This document shows, piece by piece, positions 11,226 through 24,909 of a stretch of 64,000 bases of DNA (position 1 is the stretch's first letter; each line of letters opens with the position of its first letter). Below the pieces are notes generated by a model. That model ran no database searches and was not told the origin of the DNA. It saw only the letters and a list, made by a program, of their open reading frames with translations. The stretch comes from Sclerurus mexicanus. Its lineage: Eukaryota > Chordata > Aves > Passeriformes > Furnariidae. The stretch covers positions 62,001 through 126,000 of the forward strand of contig VWZF01006010.1 of assembly GCA_013396755.1 (NCBI GenBank). Reading direction: 5' to 3'. The position numbers were made by a program, and so were the translations under genes.

Positions 11226-14200
11226 TGATTCTCTGACTGAATAATCCTAATGTTAAATTAATATTAAAAATGGAGTCTTCAAGAAGGCAGTGCTCTCCTG
11301 TTACTCTGTGCAGACACAGCAACTACAGGAGTGTGGATGTGGTCCATAATCTGGATTTTGAACCACTAACATAGCATATAAAATAAAAGATAAATGCCAA
11401 CCTATCCCTTCAGGATTTTTCTACTGAGTTGTTCTTGGAACACATGCTAATTGATTTCCATGTAATGTCCATTGATTGGCCACTCTAACCTTGAATCCTC
11501 ACACATGTAGGAGTCAATATTTTTTAAAGGATTTGAAGCAGAAGATGCAATTTGTCAGTGAATATACACTAACATGGTGCAAATTTTTCCTTTAGGAGAT
11601 CCAAGTCTACATCTGAAACTGAAGTCTAGACAACAGATACATCACTGGCATTTCCAAAATACTCTATTACAGCCTCAGCTGGCATAAAATAGTTTGCACA
11701 GTGGAGCCAGAGTGATTTACACCTGCAGAAAAGCTGGATAGCTCTAAAGGTTTGTTTATGAAGAGAAAAAAAAAAAAGGTAAAAAATAAAAATTACTTTT
11801 TTTTTTTAACTTTACTTATTTTTTATGATCTGTCAAAAGCCAAGGAAGACAAGTGAGAGCAAACTGCTGCGACCAAAAAAATAGAAGAGCCTGGGATAGC
11901 AAACAATTACTGGAAAACAGCATAAGCAAATTAAAATGGAAAGAAAATGCCACAGACTACTACTGTGCTGCATTCTTTGGAGAATCAACTTGCAGTGGAT
12001 TAGCGCAAATGTGCCTTGATCCATCATCATGTTCTCCAGTTCAGCAAGCACAAACTGATAGTTTGGGATGGAGGTAGCGTGAAGTAAATGCTGTAATTTG
12101 TGACTGTGTGACAGCAAATGAAACTCGGCAAGAGGGCCAAGCTATCTGAAGCAAAACAATAATAGCTTGGTGAGCGTATTAGGCAACCCCGGAGGAGAGG
12201 AGATGAAAGATTCAGGCAATAAGGAGAATGTATGTATTTTAGATGTTAGGCAACCCTATTCTCAAGGCATTACAAGCAACAAGAACATCTGAAAAGTGCA
12301 TCTGGATTGGGCAGAAACATATTCACCCCTGGTAAACACATTTCCCAATAATGCCTTGGTGAGAAGAAAGGGGAAAAAAATACAAAAATAGAAAAGTATT
12401 ATCACCCTGGCTGGTAGATTATTTTCAGATAGCATCTGGCTAGAGGTAAATAGTATAATGAGACCTTTGTCTAGTTTTTATGATTTATGTGTTCAGTTTC
12501 ATCAGATCTAGGAGACTGTGTTGATCGGGTGCTACATGCTCTGAGAATTTATGTTGCATAGCTAAACATCATGTCTGTATATCTTTTCTCAGTAATCTCT
12601 GATAATACCCAAATGGGCTTTTTATTTTAAACATCTGGACAGCCGTATGGTTCATGAGAATTAAGGTGCTAAGAGAAGAAAACAGCACAACCATAAAACC
12701 TCTCAAATAAACAAAGCTTTCTTTGGAACATTAACTTCTTTACAAAGAAATCTTCTCTGTTCCTAAAAATGCACTTAGTACTTTATGTCTTAATCTAAAG
12801 GTAACACTTTTCTCTTACAAATAATCTCAAGGCATTTAAGGGTACCATTACTGTAGAAAGCTATGAGATATTTGCATAAAAGGCACATCACCAAGAAATA
12901 TACAAAAAAGCTCTTTTTTTATTTTTTTCCCCCTAGTTTTTGTCTTCATTTCATACTAAAAGCAGGAAAATACTGTTCAGCAGGGTGTTCTCTTCTACTC
13001 AGTAATAACATTGTCAACACTGTCATAAAAATAGCTAAAGGTGTAATTTAGGGAAATTTGTCTGCATATTAATAATTGAGTTTCTATCTGTTGACACTGA
13101 AATCCAAAGGAGAGGGAGAGATAATGCAATGTATTTAGTTCTTTGTCTTTATGTATGTTCATGTCTATGCCAGTGCATGTCTGCATGTGTATAGCTCAAA
13201 ACCATACGTAAAACTATTCTCCCATGTGTAAATAAAAAAATATGCTGAGAATCCCTACACACAAGTCATATAAAGAAATAAAGATCACTGGGTATTACTG
13301 TCATTTCAATATGCTTCTATTTTGAATTTTATACACACACACACATAAGAAACAACCTCCTTCAGTAAGATAAGAAATCAAAATATGTAGAACTGGATAA
13401 TCTAGTAGCTTTCCTTTTTTGCAATGCACTTGTCTTCATGAATGATTCTATTTCTATTGCAAAACTTTGTTGTTTGATTTTACTGAGGATTTAGTTCCGA
13501 TCTTAACCAAAGCTTGAATATCACAACCTGTACTCCTTCCTACACTGAGTTATGCTCATGTATTTAAGTCTATTAGATGCGGTGGAACAGGATGGATAAG
13601 TAAAGCTTGTTTGGATAACCATGATGGCAAGACTAGACCCTGAAAGGAAAAGAGTTCCCTTGCTGATACTTGACCTATATTGCATCATATGTTTTGAGAG
13701 TGATTCTTCTGCCTTTCTTTAAAGGTAATTAGAAAATTCCTGTGCAGATATAGAGATTTTTCCTGATTTATCATGCTTTGCAATCTTACTACTGACTGGT
13801 TATACAGACATAACTATGATGAAGAATCCGATTAGATATATGCAAGGGATTTATGCAAAAGTCAATGTACAGAGTTCTCCAGCTCAGTTGTACTTTGAAG
13901 ATATTCTTACAGAAGGGTCACTAGTTTTTGTTTTGGATTTCAGTTTAGTTTTAACAAGAACCATTTTGTAAATATTAAGGCATAATTTTGCTGAAGGATA
14001 AACTAGATGGTCCAGGCAAGACTGCCCTAGTGTGATTCTGAAAAGCAGTGATTTTCACTGAATTTGATCAGTACCAAACCATGGCCTTAAAAATAGAAAA
14101 AATTGTACAGTGCCAAATTCTAATTTGTATTAGGAAATATCTCTGTACCATTGAACTTGCTGGCATATATGGGACTTACTGAGTAGTGCTGAAACATTTG

Positions 14201-14254
14201 GAGTAATCTCATGCTCCTTATTACCATTACTTTTGTGAATAAACCAGTGGCAGT
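11226..14254. other. unrecognised non-coding DNA
   Basis: Roughly 3 kb without a nameable element. It includes A- and T-homopolymers near 11766-11822 and a short (AC)n run near 13332-13345. Open frames (for example 11833-12117 minus) are short, overlap on both strands and show no known motif. Confidence 0.5.
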
Positions 14255-14602
14255 TCAGTGGAGGGGCCACTAAGATGATCAGTGCATTGCATATAACATC
14301 AGGCTGAGGGAAATGGCCTAGAGAAGAGAAAGGTAAAATTGGCTATAAGGGCTCCCATCATTGCATAAAACAAGCTTCTAAACAACACAGTTCCAAACTC
14401 TTAGAAGTATTAGGGAGGATTAGAGACAGCAGTCTTCCTTCAAGAAAGTAAATTCTGATTGGAAATCAGGAAAACATTTTCCCCCAGGAGAACTACATCT
14501 TGGGAAAAGATTGTCTGAAATCTGACTTAACTTTGGAGTTAGACTTGCTTCGATGGAGGAGTTAGGTTAAAGACCTCCGGGGGTTCCTCCCAATTGACCA
14601 TT
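14255..14602 (+). mobile_element. probable degraded old CR1, sense
   Basis: Patchy similarity to a CR1 3' region in the correct order. 'ggggccactaagatgatcag' resembles the 'GCCACAAAGATGATCAG' block. It is followed by 'aggctgagggaaatgg' and 'cctagagaagagaaagg', then 'ttggaaatcaggaaaacatt', and finally 'cttcgatggagg' with 'agacctccgggggttcctcc', resembling an older CR1 tail. The order supports a real but heavily mutated copy; several indels separate the blocks. An alignment is needed for the exact ends. Confidence 0.55.
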
Positions 14603-17600
14603 TATTATATTTACTTAAGTGAAGAACTTCAGTGCAGTCACTCCAGGCTCCTTTTGAGGTCAAAGAAAAGAATAAGTTTCCAGAGGAATCATTCCTTCAT
14701 TGGTTAAACAAGGACCCCAGGACAGAATATTTTCTAACTCAGTTCTATGATTAGATATTCAAATCTTTGTCAAAACAAATTGCCAGTGTTCTAGTCTGGA
14801 CAAATAAGGCTTGGAGGAAACCATGGGTAGCAACTCCATCCTAGTTGAAGAGGGCTTGTTTTGCCACTCTGTTCGACTTCTTTGCTCTGTTGCCCAGCTA
14901 CTGAGAGGGAAAGGTGTGACTTGATGCAGAAGAGAACAAAACAGCCAGACACACTGTGCCAGCAGTGTGCAGTACTGACACGCAGGCTGTGACCCAATTT
15001 GAGCCCTGCTGGTAATGAAGTAAATGCAAAGCAGCATTAGCAGGCAGCCCAAATGCAATCCTTCAGGCAAAGGCTCTTTTTTTTCTCATGCTCACACTCC
15101 ATTTTGTATCTAAAAATGCCAGAGAACTATTTGTCTGGAGATTAAAAACTGTTCTAATGTATAAGGATTGACAAGCAATAAGTTTCTTTGCATTTGAGGT
15201 TTTGAGATTGTCTCGTTCCAAGTATTTATTAATGAAAAGGGGAGGAAAATGAACTGTCTGGATTACTGATCTTTATATAGAAAATATGCAATTTTATGAG
15301 AAAGAAAGGGAGAGAGGGACTTCATATTTTAATTCTACTCAGCTTCTTGCTGCAATCCATATTTCCAGTCTGAAGACAGTTCATCCTTTTGGGAAAACTG
15401 GTGCTGAAAATCTCCTTCTAGATTGTAAGGACCAAGTATTTTCTAAGTGGAGCCAAAGAAGGCATATCTGTGTACGGTTCTTCAGGATTGCCCTTTAAAT
15501 CCAGAGTACAGCCTTCTGTGTTTTCCCCTGGGAAGTGGTTAAGGCCATAACAAGAAAAAGAAATCTGGATGTATTTTCCTGTATTTTCTGCTACACATTA
15601 GAGGTTTTTGCTCCCCTCTGTGCGCTCATAAGAAAAGGGCTCAACACAAGGCCTCTTTCACTTTGGTCAGCCCCACAGTAAACAAAAATAATGGACTTTG
15701 CTTAGGTTTACCTGATCCACAGACTAAGGGGGAGTATGAGGGAAAGCCCTGGATTGCTGCTCTGGAAAGGTCAGTGGAAAATTGCCCTGCTGCTCGCTAC
15801 CTGTTGGCTGTTGCCTGCAAAGACTTTGAGTGGACTATTTCAGAGGGAAATACTGGGAAAGTAGGGGCCCAAACACACGGTGTTTCCACCCAGAGAATGG
15901 GCACTATGAGGATCCCTTGCATTGGCCTTGTTGGACTTTCTTTTTTTTATTCTACTTTCTGTGGCAAACGAAAAATGTAAACACAATCTTGAGCAGGGAT
16001 GGAACCCTACAGTTTAATTTTGGAGCAGTTTATTTTGTTTAGCTTGTGTTTGGATTATTGTTTTGGTTTGTTGTTTGGTTTTTTGTTTGTTTGGGGTTTT
16101 TATCACTAAAGGAGAATTTTGAGAAGGTCTCAGTTTGAAAGTTGCCATTTTTGTTGAAGTCTAGCACCGAACTGCCTGTATTTATCAAAGTAATGTCTTT
16201 CATGGCCCATATCTAATATGACAGGAAGGATAGACCCTTTCCTTTTGGGGGCTTGGATTTTATTTATAACAGTACCTCTGGTCCCAGAAACAAAAACAGT
16301 GCTGTTGAGTAAGAACTGGAGAGAAGAAACCAGTGCAGGATTATCCCTTCTCCACCTTATGCGGCTACAAACTTATCGTCATTTTTATAAAAGAGGAAAA
16401 AAAGGGGAACAGGAGAATTATCCCTCTGTTTTCCTCTTCTATTTGATCATGAATCCTAATAAATTAGCTATTCTTATTTTGAATAGCTCAATTCTCACTG
16501 TTGTTTATACTTGGTGTGTTGATGACTCCAGGGAGTATTTCTGTAATGAGATAGGCATGTTGTAGCTTTTCACTTTCTTTCTGGTGAGGGTCTTTTGGGT
16601 CACATACACTCTGGAGATTCCTGTTGGTGTCTGAAGAATATTTTCTAACTATTCTTTAATGTTTTTTTTGAACAATACTGTTTTTAATAAGAAACATTAT
16701 GAAGCTGGCAATTTTACTCTGTATGTAGTCACCATTCACAAGCAAAGCAGACACTTCATCAAGCAGGAGGAGAAAGTGGGTGTATGCAGATAAGGGGTGT
16801 GGGGAGAGAAGGTGTTTATCAGACTGAAAGTCTTAAATTTACAAGTATTTTGGCTGTATATATAACTAATTGGCTCTTCACATTTCAATATGCTGTAGAA
16901 GTGAGTTAGTCCCTTTGGATAAGGGTTAGAAAAGGAAAAATCCCTATTTATCCCAGGCTACTTTGAAGTGATCTGTAGGAAGAGCTCTGTAGAGAGCTGC
17001 CTTGGTGTCCTTGTCCCAGAATTCCTTCTCCAGCTCCTGTGCTCTTGCTGTCTGTTGTCTGTCACTCTCCATTCCAGACATGGCAGCATTAAGCAGATGA
17101 GTGCAGTGATTCCTTCACAGGCAGAGCTGACAATTGCCATGGGAATCCTCAAGGAAAAAGAAAAAAAGGGGCTTATATATTGGAACGATATTTTTGTTTG
17201 AGATATTTAAAGAAAGGACAAAATCACCACTGTTTTCAGGGAACATTTTCGTTCATCTCCTTCTCATGACACAAAGCATCATGTGTTGTCTGACCTGCTG
17301 CAGAGCAGTGAGTGACATCGCTAATACAAAGTGACTGGACTGAGGAAAACCAATGGGATGCTGCCAGAGTCCAATGCTCCAAAGTGACTCCTGGGACTGT
17401 CAAGCAGTTAAGCTGCAAATGGGCTATTTGCTATGCCGTGCTCCTTGACATGTAACGTTTTTTAGCATTGCCAGACAAAATAGGGGGGTGGGGACAATGC
17501 TATTTGCCTTTTTACTGAGATTTCTTTCCTGCACAAAAGCATATGATTTAGGATTTGTGTTTGTTTTGGTTCAAATTATTTTCCAAATAACACCATGACT

Positions 17601-18470
17601 CAGGAAACAATGGATGGTGGGAGTAATGTACACCTCCAGAATGCTGTGCATGAGAACATATTATTTTGCATCTACCACATTAGCTGTACACTGGCTTTTG
17701 TTTTCCATCACATCATTTATGGTACAAGTTAATTACATACTCTCAATGTGCTGCTTTCTTTCTTACCACACAAGATAATGCGATTCTGAACTCATTTAAG
17801 CAAAGCAAGTGCTTTTCTCCCTATTACGCATTGTGCCAAGCAGTAAATAATAGTCATTAATAAAAAGCAGAACAGAGTTCAGCAAAGTCACTTATTTCTT
17901 TTTTTAATAAATAAACCCAAGATTCCCGTCAGGGCAGTGCCAGATGTTCCTTTGTTCCCAAAATGTGGTATTGGTCATAGGTAATTGTTTCTTGAGACAG
18001 GCAGGCAGTGACAGTGAAGACTTTAATCTGCTCTCCTCAGCATAGCCAAGAATCAGCTTTTCTGTGGCATAATGGATAAACTGCAAACACAGTGCTGCCA
18101 CTTGATGAAATAAAACAGCTGGTACCAGAGGTTTATCTTGCCTATGGATGTGCCAAGGAAGTTGTTGCTTTGATCTTCCTCCTCTTCTGCCAATTTAGTC
18201 TGATTGATCAAATTGTAGTTGTCTTCAAGGTTTTTCCCTTTTACCACAGTACTTATTCAATAATTTCTCCATTAGTTCCCAGCTCCACACATTGGTGTTC
18301 TTTTCCCTACATACTTATCTACATTTATCAACATCCATAAGATTACATGTATCATGTCATATGCGTTACTTTTATATGCACCTTGGTATTCCCAGATTGG
18401 GGTTTTGCTCCCTTCTGGAACACACCACTACAATGGGATTGTTAATGCTAGAAGGAATATAGCTATCAGA

Positions 18471-18474
<4 letters not shown>
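14603..18474. other. unrecognised non-coding DNA
   Basis: Nearly 3.9 kb with no supported gene. It contains a G/T-rich low-complexity run at about 16035-16102. Open frames at 15663-15980 and 16218-16565 give peptides I cannot relate to any family. The 14860-15060 segment is less AT-rich than its surroundings but carries no motif I can name. Confidence 0.5.
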
Positions 18475-18501
<27 letters not shown>

Positions 18502-18509
18502 CGTGTAGN
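18475..18509. repeat. T27 homopolymer followed by an ambiguous base
   Basis: There is an uninterrupted run of 27 T at 18475-18501. It is followed by a short unique stretch and a single N at 18509. The length may be unreliable in the assembly. On the minus strand it is a poly(A) run, but no processed transcript is recognisable beside it. Confidence 0.9.
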
Positions 18510-18574
18510 TTTTACAGTGAAGGCTGGTTTGGTCAGAAGTGTCTGTTTCCTCTCATGTGCACCATTGTGGGCAG

Positions 18575-18652
18575 CTGTCCCTTCCCATGGCAGAGGCATT
18601 TGAAGCAGTTAATCTTTTTAAGGTCCCTTACAACCCAAATCATTCTATGATT
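18575..18652 (+). mobile_element. CR1 LINE extreme 3' tail, sense
   Basis: Some 78 bp matching the end of CR1: 'gtcccttcccatggcagagg', then 'tttttaaggtcccttacaac' and 'aatcattctatgatt'. This is a very short 5'-truncated insertion or the surviving end of a longer one. It lies about 75 bp after the T27 run. Confidence 0.8.
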
Positions 18653-21600
18653 CAGTTATTAAAGTGGATGGACTTATTTTGTTTGCCTTTTAAGAAGGTT
18701 GTAGGTATTGGCCTACCTGAAGAGGGTGGTAGCCACAAAATGCTACCTCAGTCAGAAAAGAGAGCAGGCTGCAATTTCAAAATCTCGTTAGGAGCTAGAT
18801 GCTTCTACGGCTTATGACCTGAAGGGAGCCAAGGAGAAGAGAAGGTAGGAAGAGGGGATTGTGAATGGAGAAACCCATCACACAATCAGGCTAGGGAACA
18901 ATAGGGAATTTATTCTCTCCATCTTGCTATATAATTGCCCCTCCACTTGAGGTACATGCCACACGCCTGTGGAGCACTGTTGTATTGAATTCTTGATCAC
19001 CAATGCCAACTAACTTGTAGCTATATTGTTATTTCAACACATGCAATACACAAGACAGGTCATAATTCTAAAATTAAGAAAAAAAGATGAAACATTTGAT
19101 CAAAATAATGTGTTGCAATGTAGACCTCTCTCAACACTTTGTCCTGGCAGCAATTAATTACTTAGTCATTAGTACATTAGTACTGTACTTCGTAATTTGT
19201 TTGTAAATAAGTGTTTTGGAGTCTAGGATAGTAATTGTTTCATTATTCATTTTCAGTCACAAAAACCAAAGGTGCCTTTTATATGAACAAATTGACTCCA
19301 GTAGCCTGCATTTAAATGGTCAAGCTAGGCTTTAAAATTAGAAACAATTAGATGAATGACCAGGAATTTTCTCTTTGACCAAAGATAATTTTTATTATTA
19401 CTTTTTTTTGGCTCTGACTTCCACTTAGGAAATTAAACAGGTTAATGAGTAGCTGGAAGCTGTGTTTTGGTTGTTAATGGAAATTTTTAGAAGGAGAAGG
19501 AGTGATGGGGTTTTATAATAGATTTGTGTCCTTTTCTTTTAGTTTTGTAACCTCCATGTTAATCTTAATCCCCACTCCCCATAATAGTCAGACTTTATCA
19601 CACCTAACAAAAGATATAAAACTAATAGGTGTTGTACTACACATGGATATGCATCTTTCAAATGCAAGAACATCTTGAATTAAGTGCTAGCATTGGTAGT
19701 TTAACTCTGGATTACATAAATGAATTGCAGAACATGAATTGAGGTTGGGTAGGGAAGCTGTATCTTATTAACTAGACACCTAGAAAGAGATTTGTTCTGG
19801 CCATTTCAGAGAGACAAGAACTGGAAATGAATCATGGAATGCAAACATGGAGAAAAGGATCATTTTGGACTTTATTTTAAATATCAGTGAGAATGCTGAG
19901 AAAAATTTCATATGCATAACTCTCATTTTGCATAGTTTAGCTTACTTCTCATGCTACCAAGAGTACAGTGTATCTATTTGACGTTTGAATAAAGAACTTA
20001 ACTCAAAAATTTTGTCTCTTCAATGAGAATTGTCCTGTCTTTCTGCAAAGATGATTATAAAGCAGGGAAGAAAAAAGCAGTTCAGGAAATCCTAGATACA
20101 GAGATTTAAGACATCATCTTTAGATCTGAGTCATTTGACACCACCTGTTTTCTGTGAAATCACAGCAGAACTATTTTTAATGTCCTAAGAAATAGGGTCA
20201 GAGTACCAAGAGCTGCAGGATTACTACTACTACCCCTAAAAAGGAGTAGTAGTCAGAACTTATCTGCTGAGAGAAAAGTTTTAACAATCAAGCTCAAGTG
20301 CTGGCATTCAGATTTGGCATCTGGATAGCAAAGAAAAGCTTCTTCACTTGGTGGGTGGTATTGTCTACTCTCACAAAAATTACACTGGATCCCTGCTCTG
20401 TGAGTGTTCTCTGTCTAAAGCCACATGTAATACTGTTTATTGCTCATGTTATGCTCAAATAGAAGAACATTATGCTTGAAGAAGACAAATCTCATGGAAG
20501 CAGTTCAAAGACCCACAGTGGCTTCAGTGAGCTCTGAAAGAAGTTTCTTTTGATTGGAAGAACTAGAGCTTATGCTTTTCTATCACCTTGTGACATCTAA
20601 GTGACAGGGACAAATTGCCTTAATATGACATTGGTTTGATTTCCCCACACAGACACTCAACACCCCACCCAATTTTGCATTCAGCACTTCATGCATCCAA
20701 GTTTGTAATACTGCAATTCAATTCGTTCTTTTTTTTCTCTCTCTCCTTTTATGAACTTCATAGACTTAACTGTGATTGCAGTGGTAACAATTTCATACTG
20801 GTTTTCAATTTGTAATTGAAAAAAAATCCAACAGAAAATTGATATGAGCTGTATGAAGAACCATTAATACCTGCTGAATAATCACCCTAAGTAGAACATT
20901 GATTTTTGCGGTGTGCCAGGCAAACATGAACAAAAGCATTAATATTCATATTTCAGTAAACAAAGGTGAGTGAAGTGTAGAGAATTGAAAAGAAATTTAA
21001 AAATAGTGTTACAACTGCAATCTCACACTGCAAAAGATTTGACCCTATCTTGATTTGATAGACATGTAGACAAGATATCTGGAATAAATGTTCACTGATT
21101 CTATGACCAGAAGGAACCCCATATCTATAGACAAGCAATTCCATCTTCCAATTCATTTGCAGTTCAGTAACTTATTGGTCTAGGAAGAACCCAGAACACA
21201 AGTGAACTTCTAGTCACTGGCTGTAAGTGGTCTATTGAATTTGTTTTGAAGTGGTTCACAGAGTGAATACTACACATAGTTTTCTTTTTTATTATTGCCT
21301 GGAAGGAGGACAGAAAGCTGTTTGGGTCTCTGCTCTGCTTGCTGCAGAAACTGCTGGAAGGAGGGAGATGATTTTCCCTTGGAACAGTTGGAAAATTGCT
21401 AAGCAGAGAATGAAAGAGACCTTGGAGAAGTCTTCAACACAAATGCAGAGAGCAAATGGACTGTTTTAGGAAAAGGCTCCACAGCAAAGGGCATAAGAAG
21501 GGGAAAGAATTCCTCGTAAGCAGTGTTGAATTTGTGCATCAGTGAACGCTCTTGGTTGGGAAGAACAAAGAAGGAGAAAACCACTTGGTGGGTATGCTTG

Positions 21601-22085
21601 ATAAAGGAAGATAATGCTAATGTTCTTCTATTTAGTCTCAGGATGAAGCATGGCCTTGTTCTAATTTGCCTTCTTCTTACTTGTGCAGTAAAATCCGTAC
21701 AAACTTCGTGCTCATCAACATAGAGTTTTCAGTCTGGTGTGTTAAAACGCATTTTGTTTGAAGAAATCCCACTTGCCAGGCACTCAAGTGCTTCATAATG
21801 CCCCAACTTCATTCTCATTACCATGGTGTCAATCTTCATAGAATCTACAGGATTAACAGTAGGATTTGTATTCTCAGTCACTAACAGAAATGTTCACAAA
21901 TCTTTTCAGTGTAGATATCTCTACTGTAGCCACCTAAATTTGTCTGAATTTCCAAGTGAATTTGATCACCATTTTCTGCAGGCTTTATCTTCAAGGTTTT
22001 ACTGTCCAAGACATGTTAGAAAGGATGTGTCTGTGCTTGGCAAACACCTCCCACTTCCATAGGACTGTTGCAGGCTTTATGTTTC
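18653..22085. other. unrecognised non-coding DNA
   Basis: About 3.4 kb without a recognised gene or interspersed repeat. It includes an imperfect hairpin at 20226-20253. Several short open frames near 20950-22060 overlap on both strands and carry no known motif. Confidence 0.5.
20226..20253. repeat. short inverted repeat (hairpin)
   Basis: Arms of 11 bases (ACTACTACCCC and GGAGTAGTAGT) pair with one mismatch across a 6-base A-rich loop. No promoter, gene end or T-tract is seen next to it, so a function is not implied. Confidence 0.6.
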
Positions 22086-22285
22086 ATAAAATCACAGAAC
22101 AGTTTGGGTTGGAAGGCCCCTTATAGATGACCTATTTCTAACCCTCCTGCCATAGCCAGGAACATCTCGTACTAGACCAGGTTGCCCCAAGTCCCATCCA
22201 ACCGGGCCATGAACACTTCCAGGGGAGAAGCCACAACTTCTCTGGGCAACCTGTGCCAGCCTATTTGCCTCTGGAAGCACTGTGC
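22086..22285 (-). mobile_element. CR1 LINE 3' fragment, antisense
   Basis: About 200 bp of reversed CR1 3' end: 'aaaatcacagaacagtttgg', 'ctagaccaggttgccccaag', 'gaacacttccagggg' and 'cttctctgggcaacctgtgc'. Similarity stops soon after 22265. No coding capacity. Confidence 0.9.
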
Positions 22286-24654
22286 ATGTGTGATCTCAGA
22301 CACATCATCTGAAAATGCAGCAGAATTACAGTGAGGATGACAAGAAAAGGGATTTAAAGGTTGAATCAGTATATACAGAATGATAGGTGATTGCTGGGGA
22401 TATGGTAAGAAAATTTGGCTTTAGGGGGAAAAAAGAAAGCTTTTAAAGATATTTCATATGTTTTAGCTGATTACCTTCTCTGTGTACTGTGAATTAGATA
22501 GATTGCCATCCATACTTAGAGCAGAATGGTTTTCAGGCTTCAGTCAGCAGATGCCCCAAAGACTTCCCAATTTAACTGAAAAATCTCACTGTTTTCAGGC
22601 TTGGGTTACTACCTTTGCAGTGAAGTTATATTCCATCACCTCTGGTAGAGTTTTCTGAGTACCACTGTTTATAAGATTAGGAAAGTCTGTCCTCAAGAAA
22701 GAATAACATCCTATACCAAAATTTACACAGATGTCACACTTGAATTCCCTCTCAATGTATTTTTTCTTTGTATGAGAGAGCACAGGGAGGGTGTAGGATT
22801 CACTCTCCAGTATTACCTGTGTATTCACTAATGGAAGTGATACATGCCATTTTGAGTAAAGTAATAGACTTTTTCCCAGCCAGATCTAAATAAAATGGAA
22901 GAATGGATGAACTGTGGTTCACAGAGCATACCAATTGCAAGCAAGTTCTCACTCAAAATCAAAGAGTTAGGAAAGATAGAGAGACAGGAACCAGAAATAT
23001 AGATTTCTTCAGTAGAGAAACCAGCTATGCAGAAAGAACCCTCAGCTAAAGAAATTTCCAGTACAGGTAAAGACATAGGCAGACTTGAGAAGCAGAGTCA
23101 AATGAAAATGTGTAGCAGGTTCTGAGAAATTATTTCGAGGTGGAGTCAGGGATTGATAATTAAGAGCTGCAGTACAATAATCAGTCTTGGGGTCTGGATT
23201 TTCTTGGTTATTTTGGGGGTTTTTTGCTTGTTTGGGGGTTATTTTTATTGTTGTTGTTGATGATTTTTTTTCACCACAGTTTAGGATACATATAATTGTT
23301 CAAATAATGACTCTGCAGTTTAATATTCTGGAGTGTGGCTCAGCCAGAGCTGAAACACCTTTGAAATTCAAGTCATTCTCTTGAGAGGCTAGAAATATAT
23401 ATCAAACTGAATCTGCTAAAATTGATATGAGATTGCTTGCATATTTCTTTCCTTTAATATAGATATCTCCCATAATTTCAGATCACTCACTGACTTGCTT
23501 TTCTACCTTTTTTTTTATCCCAGGAACTTGTGTTCACCAGTTTGAATACACAAATGTTCTCTTGTTTGTTGCTCCAGACACATCCTTCACTTGTTAATAG
23601 ATTCATATGCTTGTGCTCCTGATGGGTTTTGTTTGGTCTTGATTCAGTCACAGAAATCCGTGTGTAGCAAAGAATTTGAAAAGAGCATGCAGCTGTTTGC
23701 CAGGCAGATAAACTGACACATTATAATTCCCTACTTTTGGCATCCTCCTTTGTTTAAATAGTCATGTGGATGCCATGGCTTTATAAACAAGTGTTTTAAG
23801 GGTTTCAAGTCCATTTCACTATTGACTATCTCTTATTTTATCTTTTATTTTCCCCTTATTTTTTTGTCTGTATACATATTTGTGAACTTTGGAACAATCT
23901 AAATCTGTAGCAATCATATCACTTTCAATTTGCACAGGGTTCTTTTACTGTCAGATTTGGTAATGGTTCTTCTTTATACCATGGCTAAAATGTGCTCGAA
24001 GCTTTACAAGCAAATAAACAAAATCTGGCCTTGGCTGTTGAGCTGGACTCAGTCCCACACATAATCACTCTAACTGAGCACATAATAATAGCCCACAATT
24101 GCACTGTCTCATTTGTAGGGTTTAGGTGACAGCAGACTGAATCCTGATTTGGTTACTCAGGATTGTGTTGGTGTAACTACGAGCAGAATTCTGCTCTTGT
24201 GCCTAGGAGTTTAGGAATATGCCAAGCCCCTGGCTTTTTCAGTAATTCCTATGGATTTATTTATCTTGATATAAAATGCAGTTTACAAATTGATTTTGTT
24301 ACAGCTGCTTGGCAAATATTTTATAAACAGGAAAATAGTCTAAATGTGAGCTGACAATGAAAAGAGAAGGCACAAACCTGATTTTGGAAGTATCAAAATG
24401 CTCCCCAGAATTAGCCCCTGTGCACCTAGAGCTTCAATGAGAGAGGACCCTGTACAAAACAGACTTCATATTTTGCATCAGTACTAAGCAAAGGAATATG
24501 CTATATATAAAATTTTAGGGAAATCAGAACTGCTTGGTCTTCGTGACCACAACTGTGTTTCTCTATTTGGTGATCCCAGGGCTATCAGTAAGGACTGGGT
24601 CATCTCCTTGGTCTTCCTCCTTTTTGCAATGCTCTTTTTCACTTTGAAAGTAAT
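22286..24654. other. unrecognised non-coding DNA
   Basis: About 2.4 kb without a gene or named repeat. G/T-rich low complexity occurs near 23200-23275. Confidence 0.5.
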
Positions 24655-24909
24655 ATCTCGCCATGGGAGGTTTAGATTAAATATTAGGAACTTTTTTCCC
24701 AAAGAAAAGATTGTAAAGCATCAAAACAGACTCCCCAGGGATGTGGTGAAATCACCATTGCTGGAAGTGGTCAAAAAATGTGTGGATATGAGGACATGGC
24801 TTAATAGTGAACATGGTCATGGCGCTGGGCTGATGGCTGGACATGATGATAGTAAAGGTCTTTTCCAACTGTAATGATGCTCTTATTCTATTATTCCATT
24901 ATTCTATGA
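24655..24909 (+). mobile_element. CR1 LINE 3' fragment, sense, second lineage
   Basis: Around 255 bp. Blocks include 'tagattaaatattaggaact', 'ctccccagggatgtggtgaa', 'ggtcaaaaaatgtgtggata' and 'aggtcttttccaactgtaat', followed by terminal repeats ('ttctattattccattattct'). The 'caaaaaatgtgtggatatg' wording groups it with the 5.3-kb copy and with the antisense copies at 26.8, 29.9 and 62.9 kb. A residual ORF2 reading (RFRLNIRNFFPKEKIV, then RLPRDVVKSPLLEVVKK) is visible at 24669-24785. Confidence 0.88.

Noticed and set aside
13981..14050. 'ataaactagatggtccagg' resembling a CR1 tail
   Set aside because: Only about 20 bases are similar and no octamer repeats follow, so it may be chance.
15663..16565. 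Plus-strand frames of 105 and 115 codons
   Set aside because: No recognisable domain, no splice signals that would frame an exon, and composition like the surroundings.
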